A stretch of DNA of 64,000 bases. It comes from Pseudomonas weihenstephanensis (GTDB taxonomy: Bacteria > Pseudomonadota > Gammaproteobacteria > Pseudomonadales > Pseudomonadaceae). Numbering within the stretch: position 1 is the first letter of the stretch; the number at the start of each line of letters is the position of its first letter. Under the pieces are notes generated by a model. The model had not been told where the DNA came from. It was given only the letters and a program-made list of their open reading frames with translations, and made no database searches. This document shows positions 30,404-39,266 of this stretch, one piece after another. A program made the position numbers and the translations under genes. The stretch lies in the NCBI RefSeq assembly GCF_001043055.1, contig NZ_JYLF01000002.1, positions 248,001 to 312,000 of the forward strand, written 5' to 3'.

Positions 30404-31585
30404 ATGACCCGTATCGGAACTCCACTGTCGCCGACCGCGACCCGCGTATTGCTGTGTGGCTGCGGCGAGCTGGGTAAAGAAGTCGTCATCGAATTGCAGC
30501 GTTTGGGTGTCGAAGTGATCGCCGTAGATCGCTACGCCAATGCACCGGCCATGCAAGTTGCGCATCGCAGTCACGTGATCAACATGCTGGATGGTGCGGC
30601 GTTGCGCGCCGTGATCGAAGCTGAAAAGCCGCACTTCATCGTGCCGGAAATCGAAGCCATCGCCACCGCCACGCTGGTTGAGCTGGAAGCCGAAGGCTTC
30701 ACCGTGATCCCGACCGCGCGTGCCACGTCCTTGACCATGAACCGTGAAGGCATTCGTCGCCTGGCGGCAGAAGAGCTGGACCTGCCCACTTCGCCTTATC
30801 ACTTTGCCGACACGTTCGAGGAGTACAGCCGTGCTGTGCAAGACCTCGGCTTCCCGTGTGTCGTCAAACCGGTGATGAGTTCGTCGGGCAAAGGCCAAAG
30901 CCTGTTGCGCGGTGCCGATGACGTGCAAACAGCCTGGGACTACGCGCAAGAAGGCGGCCGCGCCGGTAAAGGCCGGGTCATCATCGAAGGCTTCATCGAC
31001 TTCGATTACGAAATCACCTTGCTCACGGTGCGCCATGTCGGCGGCACAACGTTCTGCGCGCCGGTAGGTCATCGTCAGGAGAAGGGCGATTACCAGGAAT
31101 CATGGCAGCCACAGGCCATGAGCCCGATTGCACTGGCTGAATCCGAGCGCGTGGCCAAGTCGGTGACTGAGGCGTTGGGCGGGCGCGGCCTGTTTGGTGT
31201 CGAACTGTTTATCAAAGGCGATCAAGTGTGGTTCAGCGAAGTCTCGCCGCGCCCGCATGACACGGGTTTGGTGACGTTGATTTCGCAGGACTTGTCGCAG
31301 TTTGCGCTGCATGCCCGCGCGATTCTCGGCCTGCCGATTCCCTTGATTCGTCAGTTTGGGCCATCGGCCTCGGCGGTGATTTTGGTGGAAGGGCAGTCGA
31401 CCCAGACCGCCTTCGCCAACCTGGGTGCTGCGTTGAGTGAGCCGGACACGGCTTTGCGCCTATTTGGCAAACCTGAAGTCAATGGTCAGCGCCGCATGGG
31501 CGTGGCCCTGGCGCGTGACGAGTCGATTGAAGCGGCTCGCGCCAAAGCGACTCGTGCTGCCAAAGCGGTCGTCGTCGAGCTGTAA
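30404..31585 (+). CDS. purT: Formate-dependent GAR transformylase (PurT)
   Basis: This 393-residue ATP-grasp enzyme makes formyl-GAR from GAR, formate and ATP, the folate-independent third step of purine synthesis. The N-terminal Rossmann-like domain opens with [16 protein letters not shown]. The ATP-grasp core includes [14 protein letters not shown] and the metal-binding [15 protein letters not shown]. Length and start are normal. It complements purL elsewhere in the window. A GCAGGCTGCG inverted repeat lies 15 bases after the stop. Confidence 0.97.
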   Translation: MTRIGTPLSPTATRVLLCGCGELGKEVVIELQRLGVEVIAVDRYANAPAMQVAHRSHVINMLDGAALRAVIEAEKPHFIVPEIEAIATATLVELEAEGFTVIPTARATSLTMNREGIRRLAAEELDLPTSPYHFADTFEEYSRAVQDLGFPCVVKPVMSSSGKGQSLLRGADDVQTAWDYAQEGGRAGKGRVIIEGFIDFDYEITLLTVRHVGGTTFCAPVGHRQEKGDYQESWQPQAMSPIALAESERVAKSVTEALGGRGLFGVELFIKGDQVWFSEVSPRPHDTGLVTLISQDLSQFALHARAILGLPIPLIRQFGPSASAVILVEGQSTQTAFANLGAALSEPDTALRLFGKPEVNGQRRMGVALARDESIEAARAKATRAAKAVVVEL

Positions 31586-31599
31586 ACAGTTGGAAGTTT

Positions 31600-31641
31600 C
31601 CGCAGGCTGCGATCTTTTAGATCAAAAAACGCAGCCTGCGG
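31600..31641. repeat. REP-like dyad between purT and an MFS gene
   Basis: CCGCAGGCTGCG (31600-31611) and CGCAGCCTGCGG (31630-31641) are perfect inverted 12-base arms enclosing 18 bases. It sits between convergent genes and is followed by a TTTTTT stretch (31650-31655). It may therefore also terminate purT transcription. Confidence 0.75.
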
Positions 31642-31653
31642 GATATAGCTTTT

Positions 31654-32970
31654 TTACCCGACCTTGTTCAGGTCAGCCTCTCTGGTTTCCTTCAAGCACA
31701 GCACGGCGATCAAACTGAGTATCGCCGCGCCTGACACGTAGCCGCCCACCCAGCTCAAACCGCCCATGCTTACCAGCTTTTGGGCGAAGAAGGGTGCGGC
31801 TGACGCGCCGACAATGCCGCCCAGATTGTAGGCAGCCGAGGCGCCGGTATACCGCACGCGCGTTGGAAACAGCTCAGGCAGCAGCGCGCCCATCGGTGCA
31901 AACGTCACGCCCATCAGAAACAGTTCGATGCACAAGAACAGCGCCACGCCCCAGGTCGTGCCGTGGGTGAGCAGCGGTTCCATCAAAAAACCTGACGCGA
32001 TCGCCAGCACGCCGCCCACGATCAGCACCGGTTTGCGCCCATAACGGTCACTGGCCCATGCAGAAAGGGGTGTTGCAGCGGCCATGAACAGCACGGCAAA
32101 GCACAGCAGCCCGAGGAAAGTCTCGCGGGTATAGCCCAGCGTGGACACGCCGTAACTCAGCGAAAACACGGTTGAGATATAAAACAGCGCGTAGCACACC
32201 ACCATCGAGGCGGCGCCCAGCAGCATCGGTGCCCAGTAGTTGCTTAACAGTTCAACGATCGGCATTTTCACCCGTTCGTGTTGCGCCACGGCTTTGGCGA
32301 ACACCGGGGTCTCTTCGAGTTTGAGCCGCACATATAAACCGACCATGACCAAGGCTGCGCTGAGCAGGAACGGAATCCGCCAGCCCCATGAGCGAAACTG
32401 TTCATCGCTTAGGGTCATTGCCAGCATCAAGAACAACCCGTTGGCCGCCAGAAAGCCAATTGAGGGCCCCAATTGCGGAAACATTCCGAACCAGGCGCGC
32501 TTGCCTTTCGGTGCGTTCTCGGTGGCCAGCAACGCTGCGCCGCCCCATTCCCCGCCCAAGCCTAGGCCCTGCCCGAAACGCAGCACGCACAGCAGAATAG
32601 GTGCCCAGGCACCGATTGTGGCGTAGCCCGGTAGCACGCCAATCAGCGTGGTACACACGCCCATCAACAGCAGCGATGCCACCAGCGTGGATTTGCGCCC
32701 AATGCGGTCGCCATAGTGGCCAAACACAAAGGAGCCGAGCGGGCGGGCGAGGAAGGCAATGCCGAACGTCAGAAACGCCGACAGCATTTGCGCGGTGCCA
32801 GAGGTTTGCGGGAAGAAAACCGGGCCGATGACCAGCGCTGCGGCGGTGGCATACACGTAGAAATCGTAGAACTCGATGGCCGTCCCGATAAAGCTGGCAG
32901 TGGCCACGCGGGAGGCCGAGTTAACCGGTTTATCGCACGAGGCTTCGCTGAACGTAGTGGTTGTGGTCAT
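31654..32970 (-). CDS. MHS-family MFS transporter
   Basis: This inner-membrane symporter of about 438 residues belongs to the metabolite:H+ symport group. The first helix region is ATASFIGTAIEFYDFYVYAT. The loop FVFGHYGDRIGRKSTL is the family signature after helix 2. Twelve hydrophobic segments are visible. The family transports carboxylates, shikimate, proline/betaine and similar solutes, so the exact substrate is unknown. The second ATG (32970) is preferred: AGGGA lies 8 bases before it and only 1-2 bases before the first ATG at 32976. Confidence 0.88.
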   Translation of the reverse strand: MTTTTTFSEASCDKPVNSASRVATASFIGTAIEFYDFYVYATAAALVIGPVFFPQTSGTAQMLSAFLTFGIAFLARPLGSFVFGHYGDRIGRKSTLVASLLLMGVCTTLIGVLPGYATIGAWAPILLCVLRFGQGLGLGGEWGGAALLATENAPKGKRAWFGMFPQLGPSIGFLAANGLFLMLAMTLSDEQFRSWGWRIPFLLSAALVMVGLYVRLKLEETPVFAKAVAQHERVKMPIVELLSNYWAPMLLGAASMVVCYALFYISTVFSLSYGVSTLGYTRETFLGLLCFAVLFMAAATPLSAWASDRYGRKPVLIVGGVLAIASGFLMEPLLTHGTTWGVALFLCIELFLMGVTFAPMGALLPELFPTRVRYTGASAAYNLGGIVGASAAPFFAQKLVSMGGLSWVGGYVSGAAILSLIAVLCLKETREADLNKVG

Positions 32971-33228
32971 GTGCATATCCCTGACAGTTATGTGCCCGTG
33001 GCGTTATCTGCCGGTGAGGCCAGACAAGGCTGAGCGATTTTTTATGGTCATTGGCCCTGAGGGATACCAGGGTGCAAGCGCCGCTCGGGATGGGAGCGTG
33101 CGCAGGTACAGCCAGCAGCGGCAGGCCGACGACGCTGAGTGCGGGTAGCACGCGTGTCGGCCAGGCTTGGGTAAGCGGGAGTGATTATAGGGAGCGGCGG
33201 TGGGGTGGAACAAGCTGCGCGGCTGGGA

Positions 33229-34107
33229 TCAGGCCGCAGGCTTGACGCTGTTGTGCCAGATCAGTACGCGGCTGACACGGTTTTCTTCGGTCTCTAGAAT
33301 TTCCAGTCTGTAACGACCGATTTTCAGGCACACCGTGGTTTCGGGGATGGTTTCCAGTGCTTCAGTGACTAGGCCGTTCAAGGTTTTCGGGCCATCGCAA
33401 GGCAGTTGCCAGCCCAGGCTTTTGTTCAACTCGCGGATGGACGCGGCGCCATCCACCACGTAACGGCCGTCGGGCAGTGGTTCTACGTGCGGATTGTCGG
33501 CGTTTTGCTCGTCTTCAAACTCACCGACGATCTCTTCAAGAATGTCCTCAAGGGTCACGATGCCCAGCACTTCGCCGTACTCATCCACCACGATGCCGAT
33601 GCGCCGCTGCTGTTTATGAAAGTTGAGCAGCTGTAATTGCAGCGGGGTGCTTTCAGGAATGAAGTAGGGTTCGTGGCAGACGGCCAGAATCGCCTCTTTG
33701 GTCAAGCTGGCATCGGGCAGCATGTGCTGGATGTGGCGCGTATTGAGGATGGCTTCGACCTGATTGATGTCGTTGTGAAACACCGGCAGTCGCGTGCGCT
33801 TGGTCTGGCGCAGTTGTTCGATCAAGTCTTCGATCGAGTCGTCCAGGTTCAGGCCCTCGACTTCGCTGCGCGGGATAAGGATGTCGTTAACCGTGATGTT
33901 GTCCAGTGCATGAATGCCCGACAGCAGCTGTGGGCGGCTGCCAGGTTGTTCATTATCCTCAGCGGGCTGGGCGTTATGCGGCGGGTGGGCGTCGCCGCGT
34001 TGTGTCACGGCCTGAGGCTTGCGCGAAACAATCCCGATACAGAATCCCAGCCCTGCAAACACCAGCGCCAAGAGGGCGAGTAATGGCCCGGGGGGCAAGC
34101 TATCCAT
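33229..34107 (-). CDS. CorC-like CBS-domain protein with single membrane anchor
   Basis: This protein has about 292 residues. An N-terminal hydrophobic anchor (about residues 6-26) and a polar, Pro/Gln-rich linker are followed by a CBS pair and a CorC_HlyC transporter-associated domain. The CBS pair is recognised in NDILIPRSEVEGL and in GIVVDEYGEVLGIVTLEDIL. Homologues beside ffh usually have an additional DUF21 membrane domain of about 180 residues and a total near 430. That domain is absent here, giving a size like E. coli CorC. The family is tied to magnesium/cobalt efflux and membrane homeostasis. The gene follows the YpjD-like gene by 12 bases. Confidence 0.8.
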   Translation of the reverse strand: MDSLPPGPLLALLALVFAGLGFCIGIVSRKPQAVTQRGDAHPPHNAQPAEDNEQPGSRPQLLSGIHALDNITVNDILIPRSEVEGLNLDDSIEDLIEQLRQTKRTRLPVFHNDINQVEAILNTRHIQHMLPDASLTKEAILAVCHEPYFIPESTPLQLQLLNFHKQQRRIGIVVDEYGEVLGIVTLEDILEEIVGEFEDEQNADNPHVEPLPDGRYVVDGAASIRELNKSLGWQLPCDGPKTLNGLVTEALETIPETTVCLKIGRYRLEILETEENRVSRVLIWHNSVKPAA

Positions 34108-34119
34108 AATCAACGCCCG

Positions 34120-34932
34120 TCAGATATGCAGAATGTATTCACGAACCAACTTGCTGCCAAAGTAGGCCAGCATCAGCAGGCAGAACCCGGCAAACGTCCA
34201 GCGGATGGCTTTGTGGCCGCGCCAGCCAAGGTGATGACGGCCCCACAGCAGCACGCTGAAAACGATCCACGCCAGGCACGCCAGCAGGGTTTTATGCACC
34301 AGATGCTGGGCAAACAGGTTGCCCAAAAACAGCCAGCCCGAAATCAGTGACAGCGACAGTAATGCCCAGCCTGCCCACAAAAAGCCAAACAGCAGGCTCT
34401 CCATGGTTTGCAGCGGCGGGAAGTTCTTGATCAGGCCCTTGGGGTGTTTGTGTTTGAGCTGGTAGTTCTGCAATGACAGTAACAAGGCCTGGAACACCGC
34501 AATGGTGAACATTCCGTACGCCAGGATCGACAGCAGGATATGGGCCAGAATGCCGGGTTGTTCATTAATGACCTGTACGGTGCCGGGCGGGGCGAACTCG
34601 GACATCAGTACCGTGAGTGCCCCTAACGGGTATAACAGCAGCAACAGGTTCTCGACCGGGATACGCGCACACGCAACCAGCGTCACGCTGATGACGGCAA
34701 CAGCAATCAGGCTGGCCGCGCTGAAAAAGTCCAGCTCAAGCCCGGCAGGAGTCATCAAATGGGTAAACAGGCTCGCAGCGTGGGCGAGGACGGCAAGGAT
34801 GCCGAGCGTCACCAACAGACGATTGTTTGCCTTCGCGCCGTGGCGCAGGCAATTGCCTTGATAGAAGGTCGCAGCGGCGTATAAGCAGGCGGCGGCGAGG
34901 CTGGGGAGCAAACTCGGTGACAAGGGGAGCAT
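34120..34932 (-). CDS. CcsA/YpjD-like inner membrane protein
   Basis: This polytopic protein of about 270 residues belongs to the cytochrome c assembly (CcsA/ResC-like) family, E. coli YpjD group. It has eight predicted hydrophobic segments and the family stretch INEQPGILAHILLSILAYGMFTIA, which includes a conserved His. The WGRHHLGWRGHKAIRW segment near the C-terminus holds further histidines that could ligate heme. Its role is not well established. It is divergent from ffh and lies 12 bases upstream of the CorC-like gene, as in other Pseudomonas. Confidence 0.85.
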   Translation of the reverse strand: MLPLSPSLLPSLAAACLYAAATFYQGNCLRHGAKANNRLLVTLGILAVLAHAASLFTHLMTPAGLELDFFSAASLIAVAVISVTLVACARIPVENLLLLLYPLGALTVLMSEFAPPGTVQVINEQPGILAHILLSILAYGMFTIAVFQALLLSLQNYQLKHKHPKGLIKNFPPLQTMESLLFGFLWAGWALLSLSLISGWLFLGNLFAQHLVHKTLLACLAWIVFSVLLWGRHHLGWRGHKAIRWTFAGFCLLMLAYFGSKLVREYILHI

Positions 34933-35038
34933 AAATCCTGTTAGGCAAGCCCGAAAGGGCTGAGTTTGGCATACAACCGCCTGAACACGAAAGGCCACAT
35001 AAGCTGACGGTAAGGTGTCCGCCGCGATCAGTCTTCGC

Positions 35039-35044
35039 TATAAT
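35039..35044 (+). promoter_or_regulatory. Candidate ffh promoter -10 element
   Basis: A perfect TATAAT lies about 97 bases before the ffh ATG. The -35 region is weak (TGTCCG around 35016). Confidence 0.45.
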
Positions 35045-35140
35045 CCGCGACCTGCCCACGCCGCAGGCTCGCCGAGCATCAGTTTTACACGGGCTGGGCC
35101 GCAATAACCCCGGTCTACTTTGGGCCTGAAAGGATCGCGC

Positions 35141-36517
35141 ATGTTTGAAAATTTAACCGACCGTCTCTCGCAGACGCTGCGCCATGTCACCGGCAAGGCC
35201 AAGCTGACCGAGGACAATATCAAAGACACCCTGCGCGAAGTGCGCATGGCGTTGCTGGAAGCCGACGTGGCTTTGCCAGTGGTCAAAGACTTCGTCAACG
35301 CGGTCAAAGAGCGCGCTGTGGGCACAGAAGTGTCGCGCAGCCTGACGCCGGGCCAGGCGTTTGTGAAGATCGTCCAGGCTGAACTCGAAAGCCTGATGGG
35401 CGCTGCCAACGAGGATTTGATCCTCAACGTCACGCCTCCCGCTGTTATTTTGATGGCCGGTTTGCAGGGTGCGGGTAAAACCACCACCGCGGGCAAGCTG
35501 GCGCGCTTCCTTAAAGAGCGCAAAAAGAAAAGCGTCATGGTGGTTTCGGTAGACGTTTACCGTCCGGCGGCGATCAAACAGCTGGAAACCCTGGCGGGTG
35601 AAGTGGGCGTTACGTTCTTTGCGTCCGACATCAGCCAAAAGCCGGTTGCGATTGCGCTGGCGGCTATCAATGAAGCCAAGCTCAAGTTCATTGATGTCGT
35701 AATTGTCGATACCGCGGGTCGCCTGCACATCGACGCCGACATGATGGCCGAGATTCAAGCGCTGCACGCCGCGGTCAAACCGGCAGAAACCCTGTTTGTG
35801 GTTGACGCCATGACCGGTCAGGATGCCGCCAACACGGCCAAAGCCTTCGGTGACGCGCTGCCGCTGACCGGCGTGATCCTGACCAAGGTCGACGGTGATG
35901 CCCGTGGCGGTGCTGCACTGTCCGTGCGTGCAATCACGGGCAAGCCGATCAAGTTCCTCGGCATGGGCGAGAAGAGCGACGCGCTGGACCCGTTCCACCC
36001 GGACCGTATTGCGTCACGCATTTTGGGCATGGGCGATGTGCTCAGCCTTATCGAGCAGGCCGAACAGACCCTCGATAAAGACAAAGCCGACAAACTGGCC
36101 AAAAAGCTCAAGAAAGGTAAGGGCTTCGACCTCGAAGACTTCCGCGATCAGCTGCAACAGATGAAAAACATGGGCGGCCTGGGCGGTCTCATGGACAAAC
36201 TGCCGAACATGGGTGGCGTGAATCTGGCGCAAATGGGCAATGCCCAGGGCGCAGCAGAGAAGCAGTTCAAGCAAATGGAAGCCATCATCAACTCCATGAC
36301 CCCGGCCGAGCGCCGCGACCCTGACCTGATCAGCGGTTCGCGCAAACGCCGTATTGCCATGGGCTCCGGCACGCAAGTGCAGGACATCGGTCGCTTGATC
36401 AAGCAACACAAGCAGATGCAAAAGATGATGAAAAAGTTCTCGGCTAAAGGCGGCATGGCCAAAATGATGCGCGGCATGGGCTCGATGATGCCCGGCGGTG
36501 GCATGCCAAAAATGTAA
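35141..36517 (+). CDS. ffh: Signal recognition particle protein Ffh
   Basis: This 458-residue GTPase binds 4.5S RNA and signal sequences of nascent membrane proteins and docks to FtsY. The N-domain is FENLTDRLSQTLRHVTGK. The G-domain has G1 in GLQGAGKTTTAGKLAR and DTAGRLHID as switch II. The Met-rich M-domain ends in a glycine/methionine-rich tail, with MRGMGSMMPG near the end. ATG at 35141 has GAAAGGA upstream, and an earlier in-frame ATG at 35120 is not family-like. The gene stands alone before the ribosomal rpsP operon. Confidence 0.97.
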   Translation: MFENLTDRLSQTLRHVTGKAKLTEDNIKDTLREVRMALLEADVALPVVKDFVNAVKERAVGTEVSRSLTPGQAFVKIVQAELESLMGAANEDLILNVTPPAVILMAGLQGAGKTTTAGKLARFLKERKKKSVMVVSVDVYRPAAIKQLETLAGEVGVTFFASDISQKPVAIALAAINEAKLKFIDVVIVDTAGRLHIDADMMAEIQALHAAVKPAETLFVVDAMTGQDAANTAKAFGDALPLTGVILTKVDGDARGGAALSVRAITGKPIKFLGMGEKSDALDPFHPDRIASRILGMGDVLSLIEQAEQTLDKDKADKLAKKLKKGKGFDLEDFRDQLQQMKNMGGLGGLMDKLPNMGGVNLAQMGNAQGAAEKQFKQMEAIINSMTPAERRDPDLISGSRKRRIAMGSGTQVQDIGRLIKQHKQMQKMMKKFSAKGGMAKMMRGMGSMMPGGGMPKM

Positions 36518-36666
36518 ATCACCTGCGCAAGCGCTTGCGTTTGCGCGGCTCGCAGCAATGCGAGACCCCCAGCAAACCCGCACAGTGCGGGAGCTGACCT
36601 GTCGCCATTCGTGGCGGCCTTATAGCAAATCTGGGTGTTATGCCAATAGGCGCCAGAAAAAGACAT

Positions 36667-36694
36667 TTGCAAAAGTCCGGATATTCCTTAGAAT
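36667..36694 (+). promoter_or_regulatory. rpsP operon promoter candidate
   Basis: TTGCAA (36667-36672) and TAGAAT (36689-36694) are separated by 16 bases, a reasonable sigma-70 pair 73 bases upstream of rpsP. Confidence 0.55.
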
Positions 36695-36766
36695 ATGCGG
36701 CCTTTCGGGCACCTATGCCCGCTGTGCATTTAGATTTGCAGCACCGACTACAGGAATGATGTTCAC

Positions 36767-37018
36767 ATGCTAACAATCCGTCTTGCCCTTGGCGGCTCCA
36801 AAAAGCGCCCGTTTTACCACTTGACCGTTACCGATAGCCGTAACCCACGTGACGGTTCCCACAAGGAACAAATTGGCTTCTTCAACCCGGTTGCCCGTGG
36901 TCAGGAAGTTCGTTTCTCCGTTAAAGAAGACCGTCTGGCTTACTGGTTGAGCGTTGGCGCAACTATGTCTGAGCGTGTTGCTCAGCTGGTTAAAGTAAAT
37001 GCTAAGGCTGCGGCCTGA
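36767..37018 (+). CDS. rpsP: 30S ribosomal protein bS16
   Basis: This 83-residue ribosomal protein is needed for 30S assembly. The opening [20 protein letters not shown] and the sequence [16 protein letters not shown] are standard. It leads the rpsP-rimM-trmD-rplS operon with a 5-base gap to rimM. The operon promoter candidate lies just upstream. Confidence 0.97.
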   Translation: MLTIRLALGGSKKRPFYHLTVTDSRNPRDGSHKEQIGFFNPVARGQEVRFSVKEDRLAYWLSVGATMSERVAQLVKVNAKAAA

Positions 37019-37023
37019 GCAAT

Positions 37024-37563
37024 ATGAGCGTGACGCCTGAAACTGCTGATGATTTGATCGTTATCGGCAAAATCTACTCGATTCACGGCGTACGCGGCGA
37101 AGTGAAGGTTTATTCCTTTACGGATCCAATTGATAACCTGTTGGACTACAAAAAGCTGACGCTTCGGCGCGGCAATGATGTACGACAGGCAGAGCTGGTC
37201 AGTGGCCGTTCTCATAACGGCAAGTTTCTGGTTGTAAAGCTCAAGGGTCTCGATGACCGTGACGAAGCGGGTCTTCTTCGCGAATTTGAAATCTGCGTGC
37301 CGCGTAACCTGTTTCCTGAACTGACCGACGGCGAGTACTACTGGTACCAGCTGCAGGGACTGAAAGTGACCAACCTTGAAGGGCAACTGCTCGGCAAGAT
37401 TGTTGACCTGATGGAAACTGGCTCGAACGATGTCATGGAAGTCAAACCTTGCCCAGGAAGTCTGGATGATCGTGATCGCTTGTTGCCCTATACAGAGCAA
37501 TGCGTGTTGAGCGTCGACCTGGCCGCCGGCGAGATGAAGGTGGATTGGGATGCGGATTTCTAA
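37024..37563 (+). CDS. rimM: Ribosome maturation factor RimM
   Basis: This 179-residue protein binds S19 and assists maturation of the 30S head. The N-terminal RimM domain shows [22 protein letters not shown] and the C-terminal PRC-barrel shows [20 protein letters not shown]. It sits in its conserved place between rpsP and trmD. The trmD GTG follows 2 bases after its stop. Confidence 0.95.
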   Translation: MSVTPETADDLIVIGKIYSIHGVRGEVKVYSFTDPIDNLLDYKKLTLRRGNDVRQAELVSGRSHNGKFLVVKLKGLDDRDEAGLLREFEICVPRNLFPELTDGEYYWYQLQGLKVTNLEGQLLGKIVDLMETGSNDVMEVKPCPGSLDDRDRLLPYTEQCVLSVDLAAGEMKVDWDADF

Positions 37564-37565
37564 GC

Positions 37566-38318
37566 GTGGCTAAATTGCGCGTAGAAGTGATCAGTTTGTT
37601 TCCCGAAATGTTTTCTGCCATCAGCGACTACGGCATCACCAGTCGCGCGGTGAAACAAGGGCTGTTGCAGCTCACCTGTTGGAACCCGCGAGACTACACA
37701 ACGGACCGACATCACACTGTGGACGATCGCCCATTTGGCGGTGGTCCGGGCATGGTGATGAAGATCAAGCCTCTGGAAGATGCGCTGGTTCAGGCCAGAA
37801 ACGCAGCCGGAGAGGCGGCGAAGGTGATTTACCTGTCGCCCCAAGGCCGTCAACTGAATCAGTCGGCGGTACGCGAACTGGCGAATGAGGAAGCATTAAT
37901 CCTCATTGCAGGTCGTTATGAAGGCATTGACGAGCGTTTTATAGACGCTCATGTCGATGAAGAGTGGTCAATTGGTGACTATGTATTGTCTGGCGGCGAG
38001 CTGCCAGCGATGGTGCTGATTGATGCGGTTACACGACTGCTGCCTGGAGCTTTAGGGCATGCGGACTCCGCCGAGGAAGATTCCTTTACGGATGGTCTGC
38101 TGGATTGCCCGCACTACACCCGACCGGAGGTGTATGCGGATCAGCGTGTTCCCGACGTATTGCTTAGTGGCAATCATGCACACATCCGGCGTTGGCGTTT
38201 ACAGCAGTCCCTTGGGCGGACCTATGAACGACGCGCCGATCTTCTGGAAAGCCGCTCGCTTTCTGGAGAAGAGAAGAAGCTGCTCGAGGAATACATCCTC
38301 GCGCGGGACGATAGTTAA
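37566..38318 (+). CDS. trmD: tRNA (guanine37-N1)-methyltransferase
   Basis: This 250-residue SPOUT-class enzyme methylates G37 of tRNAs to prevent frameshifting. It contains the trefoil-knot SAM site ([26 protein letters not shown]) and the N-terminal [21 protein letters not shown]. The GTG at 37566 is chosen because it gives the family N-terminus. A longer ORF start overlaps rimM. rplS follows after 45 bases. Confidence 0.96.
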   Translation: MAKLRVEVISLFPEMFSAISDYGITSRAVKQGLLQLTCWNPRDYTTDRHHTVDDRPFGGGPGMVMKIKPLEDALVQARNAAGEAAKVIYLSPQGRQLNQSAVRELANEEALILIAGRYEGIDERFIDAHVDEEWSIGDYVLSGGELPAMVLIDAVTRLLPGALGHADSAEEDSFTDGLLDCPHYTRPEVYADQRVPDVLLSGNHAHIRRWRLQQSLGRTYERRADLLESRSLSGEEKKLLEEYILARDDS

Positions 38319-38363
38319 CAACGTATCGATGGTAGATCCGACGATCTACCTTAGGAGCACAGC

Positions 38364-38714
38364 ATGACTAACAAAATCATCCTTGCACTCGAAGCAGAGC
38401 AGATGACCAAAGAGATCCCTCCTTTTGCCCCGGGCGACACCATTGTCGTTCAGGTGAAAGTGAAGGAAGGCGATCGTTCGCGTCTGCAAGCTTTCGAAGG
38501 TGTAGTGATTGCCAAGCGTAACCGTGGCGTGAACAGTGCTTTCACTGTTCGTAAAATCTCCAACGGTGTTGGCGTAGAGCGTACTTTCCAGACCTACAGC
38601 CCGCAAATCGACAGCATGGCTGTTAAGCGTCGCGGTGACGTTCGTAAAGCCAAGCTGTACTACCTGCGTGACCTGTCCGGTAAAGCAGCTCGCATCAAGG
38701 AAAAACTGGCTTAA
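38364..38714 (+). CDS. rplS: 50S ribosomal protein bL19
   Basis: This 116-residue ribosomal protein sits at the subunit interface. Family motifs are [26 protein letters not shown] and the [19 protein letters not shown] segment. A TAGGAGCAC ribosome site precedes it. It ends the rpsP operon, and a terminator follows within 20 bases. Confidence 0.97.
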   Translation: MTNKIILALEAEQMTKEIPPFAPGDTIVVQVKVKEGDRSRLQAFEGVVIAKRNRGVNSAFTVRKISNGVGVERTFQTYSPQIDSMAVKRRGDVRKAKLYYLRDLSGKAARIKEKLA

Positions 38715-38733
38715 GTCCAGCTTCCCGATGCAG

Positions 38734-38762
38734 AAAAAAGCAGCCTTCGGGCTGCTTTTTTG
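38734..38762 (+). terminator. Rho-independent terminator of the rpsP operon
   Basis: AAAAAAGCAGCC-TTCG-GGCTGCTTTTTT is a compact hairpin with a stable TTCG loop and a long T-run. Confidence 0.95.
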
Positions 38763-38811
38763 TTGCTTGAGATTTGTCAGACCTTTGTCCAGTTGTAGGT
38801 AGTAAGCAAGC

Positions 38812-39225
38812 ATGATTTCGCGTGAGCAAGAGATTCAACGCCGGACCGAACTGTCCGTTACCCGCATTACCAAAGCTGTATTCCCTTCGACCACCAACCA
38901 CCACAACACCTTGTTTGGCGGTACTGCGCTGGCCTGGATGGACGAAGTGTCGTTCATTGCCGCGACCCGTTTCTGCCGGCTGCCGTTGGTGACCGTGTCC
39001 ACCGATCCCATCAACTTCAACCACCCGATAGCGGCAGGTTCAATTGTGGAACTGGTGGGTCGGGTGGTGAAAGTCGGCAACACCAGCCTCAAGGTAGAAG
39101 TTGAAGTGTATGTAGAAAGCATGAGCTGCGATGGCCGTGAATTGGCGATCCAGGGCTTGTTCAGCTTCGTGGCGATTGATGACGACAAACGCCCGGTGCC
39201 CGTGTTGCCAGGGTTTGCGCAATAA
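38812..39225 (+). CDS. Acyl-CoA thioesterase (hotdog fold, YciA-like)
   Basis: This 137-residue hotdog-fold protein is of the YciA/BFIT group, which hydrolyses acyl-CoA esters. The signature region NTLFGGTALAWMDEVSFIAA contains the conserved Asp/Glu helix, and the later strands include FNHPIAAGSIVELVGRV. It is plausibly involved in releasing fatty acids from CoA, with unknown chain length. It lies alone after the ribosomal operon terminator, convergent with the antiporter gene. Confidence 0.88.
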   Translation: MISREQEIQRRTELSVTRITKAVFPSTTNHHNTLFGGTALAWMDEVSFIAATRFCRLPLVTVSTDPINFNHPIAAGSIVELVGRVVKVGNTSLKVEVEVYVESMSCDGRELAIQGLFSFVAIDDDKRPVPVLPGFAQ

Positions 39226-39266
39226 CGGTGTAGCAAGCGCGGTGCACGCCAGTGGGTGCATACTCG

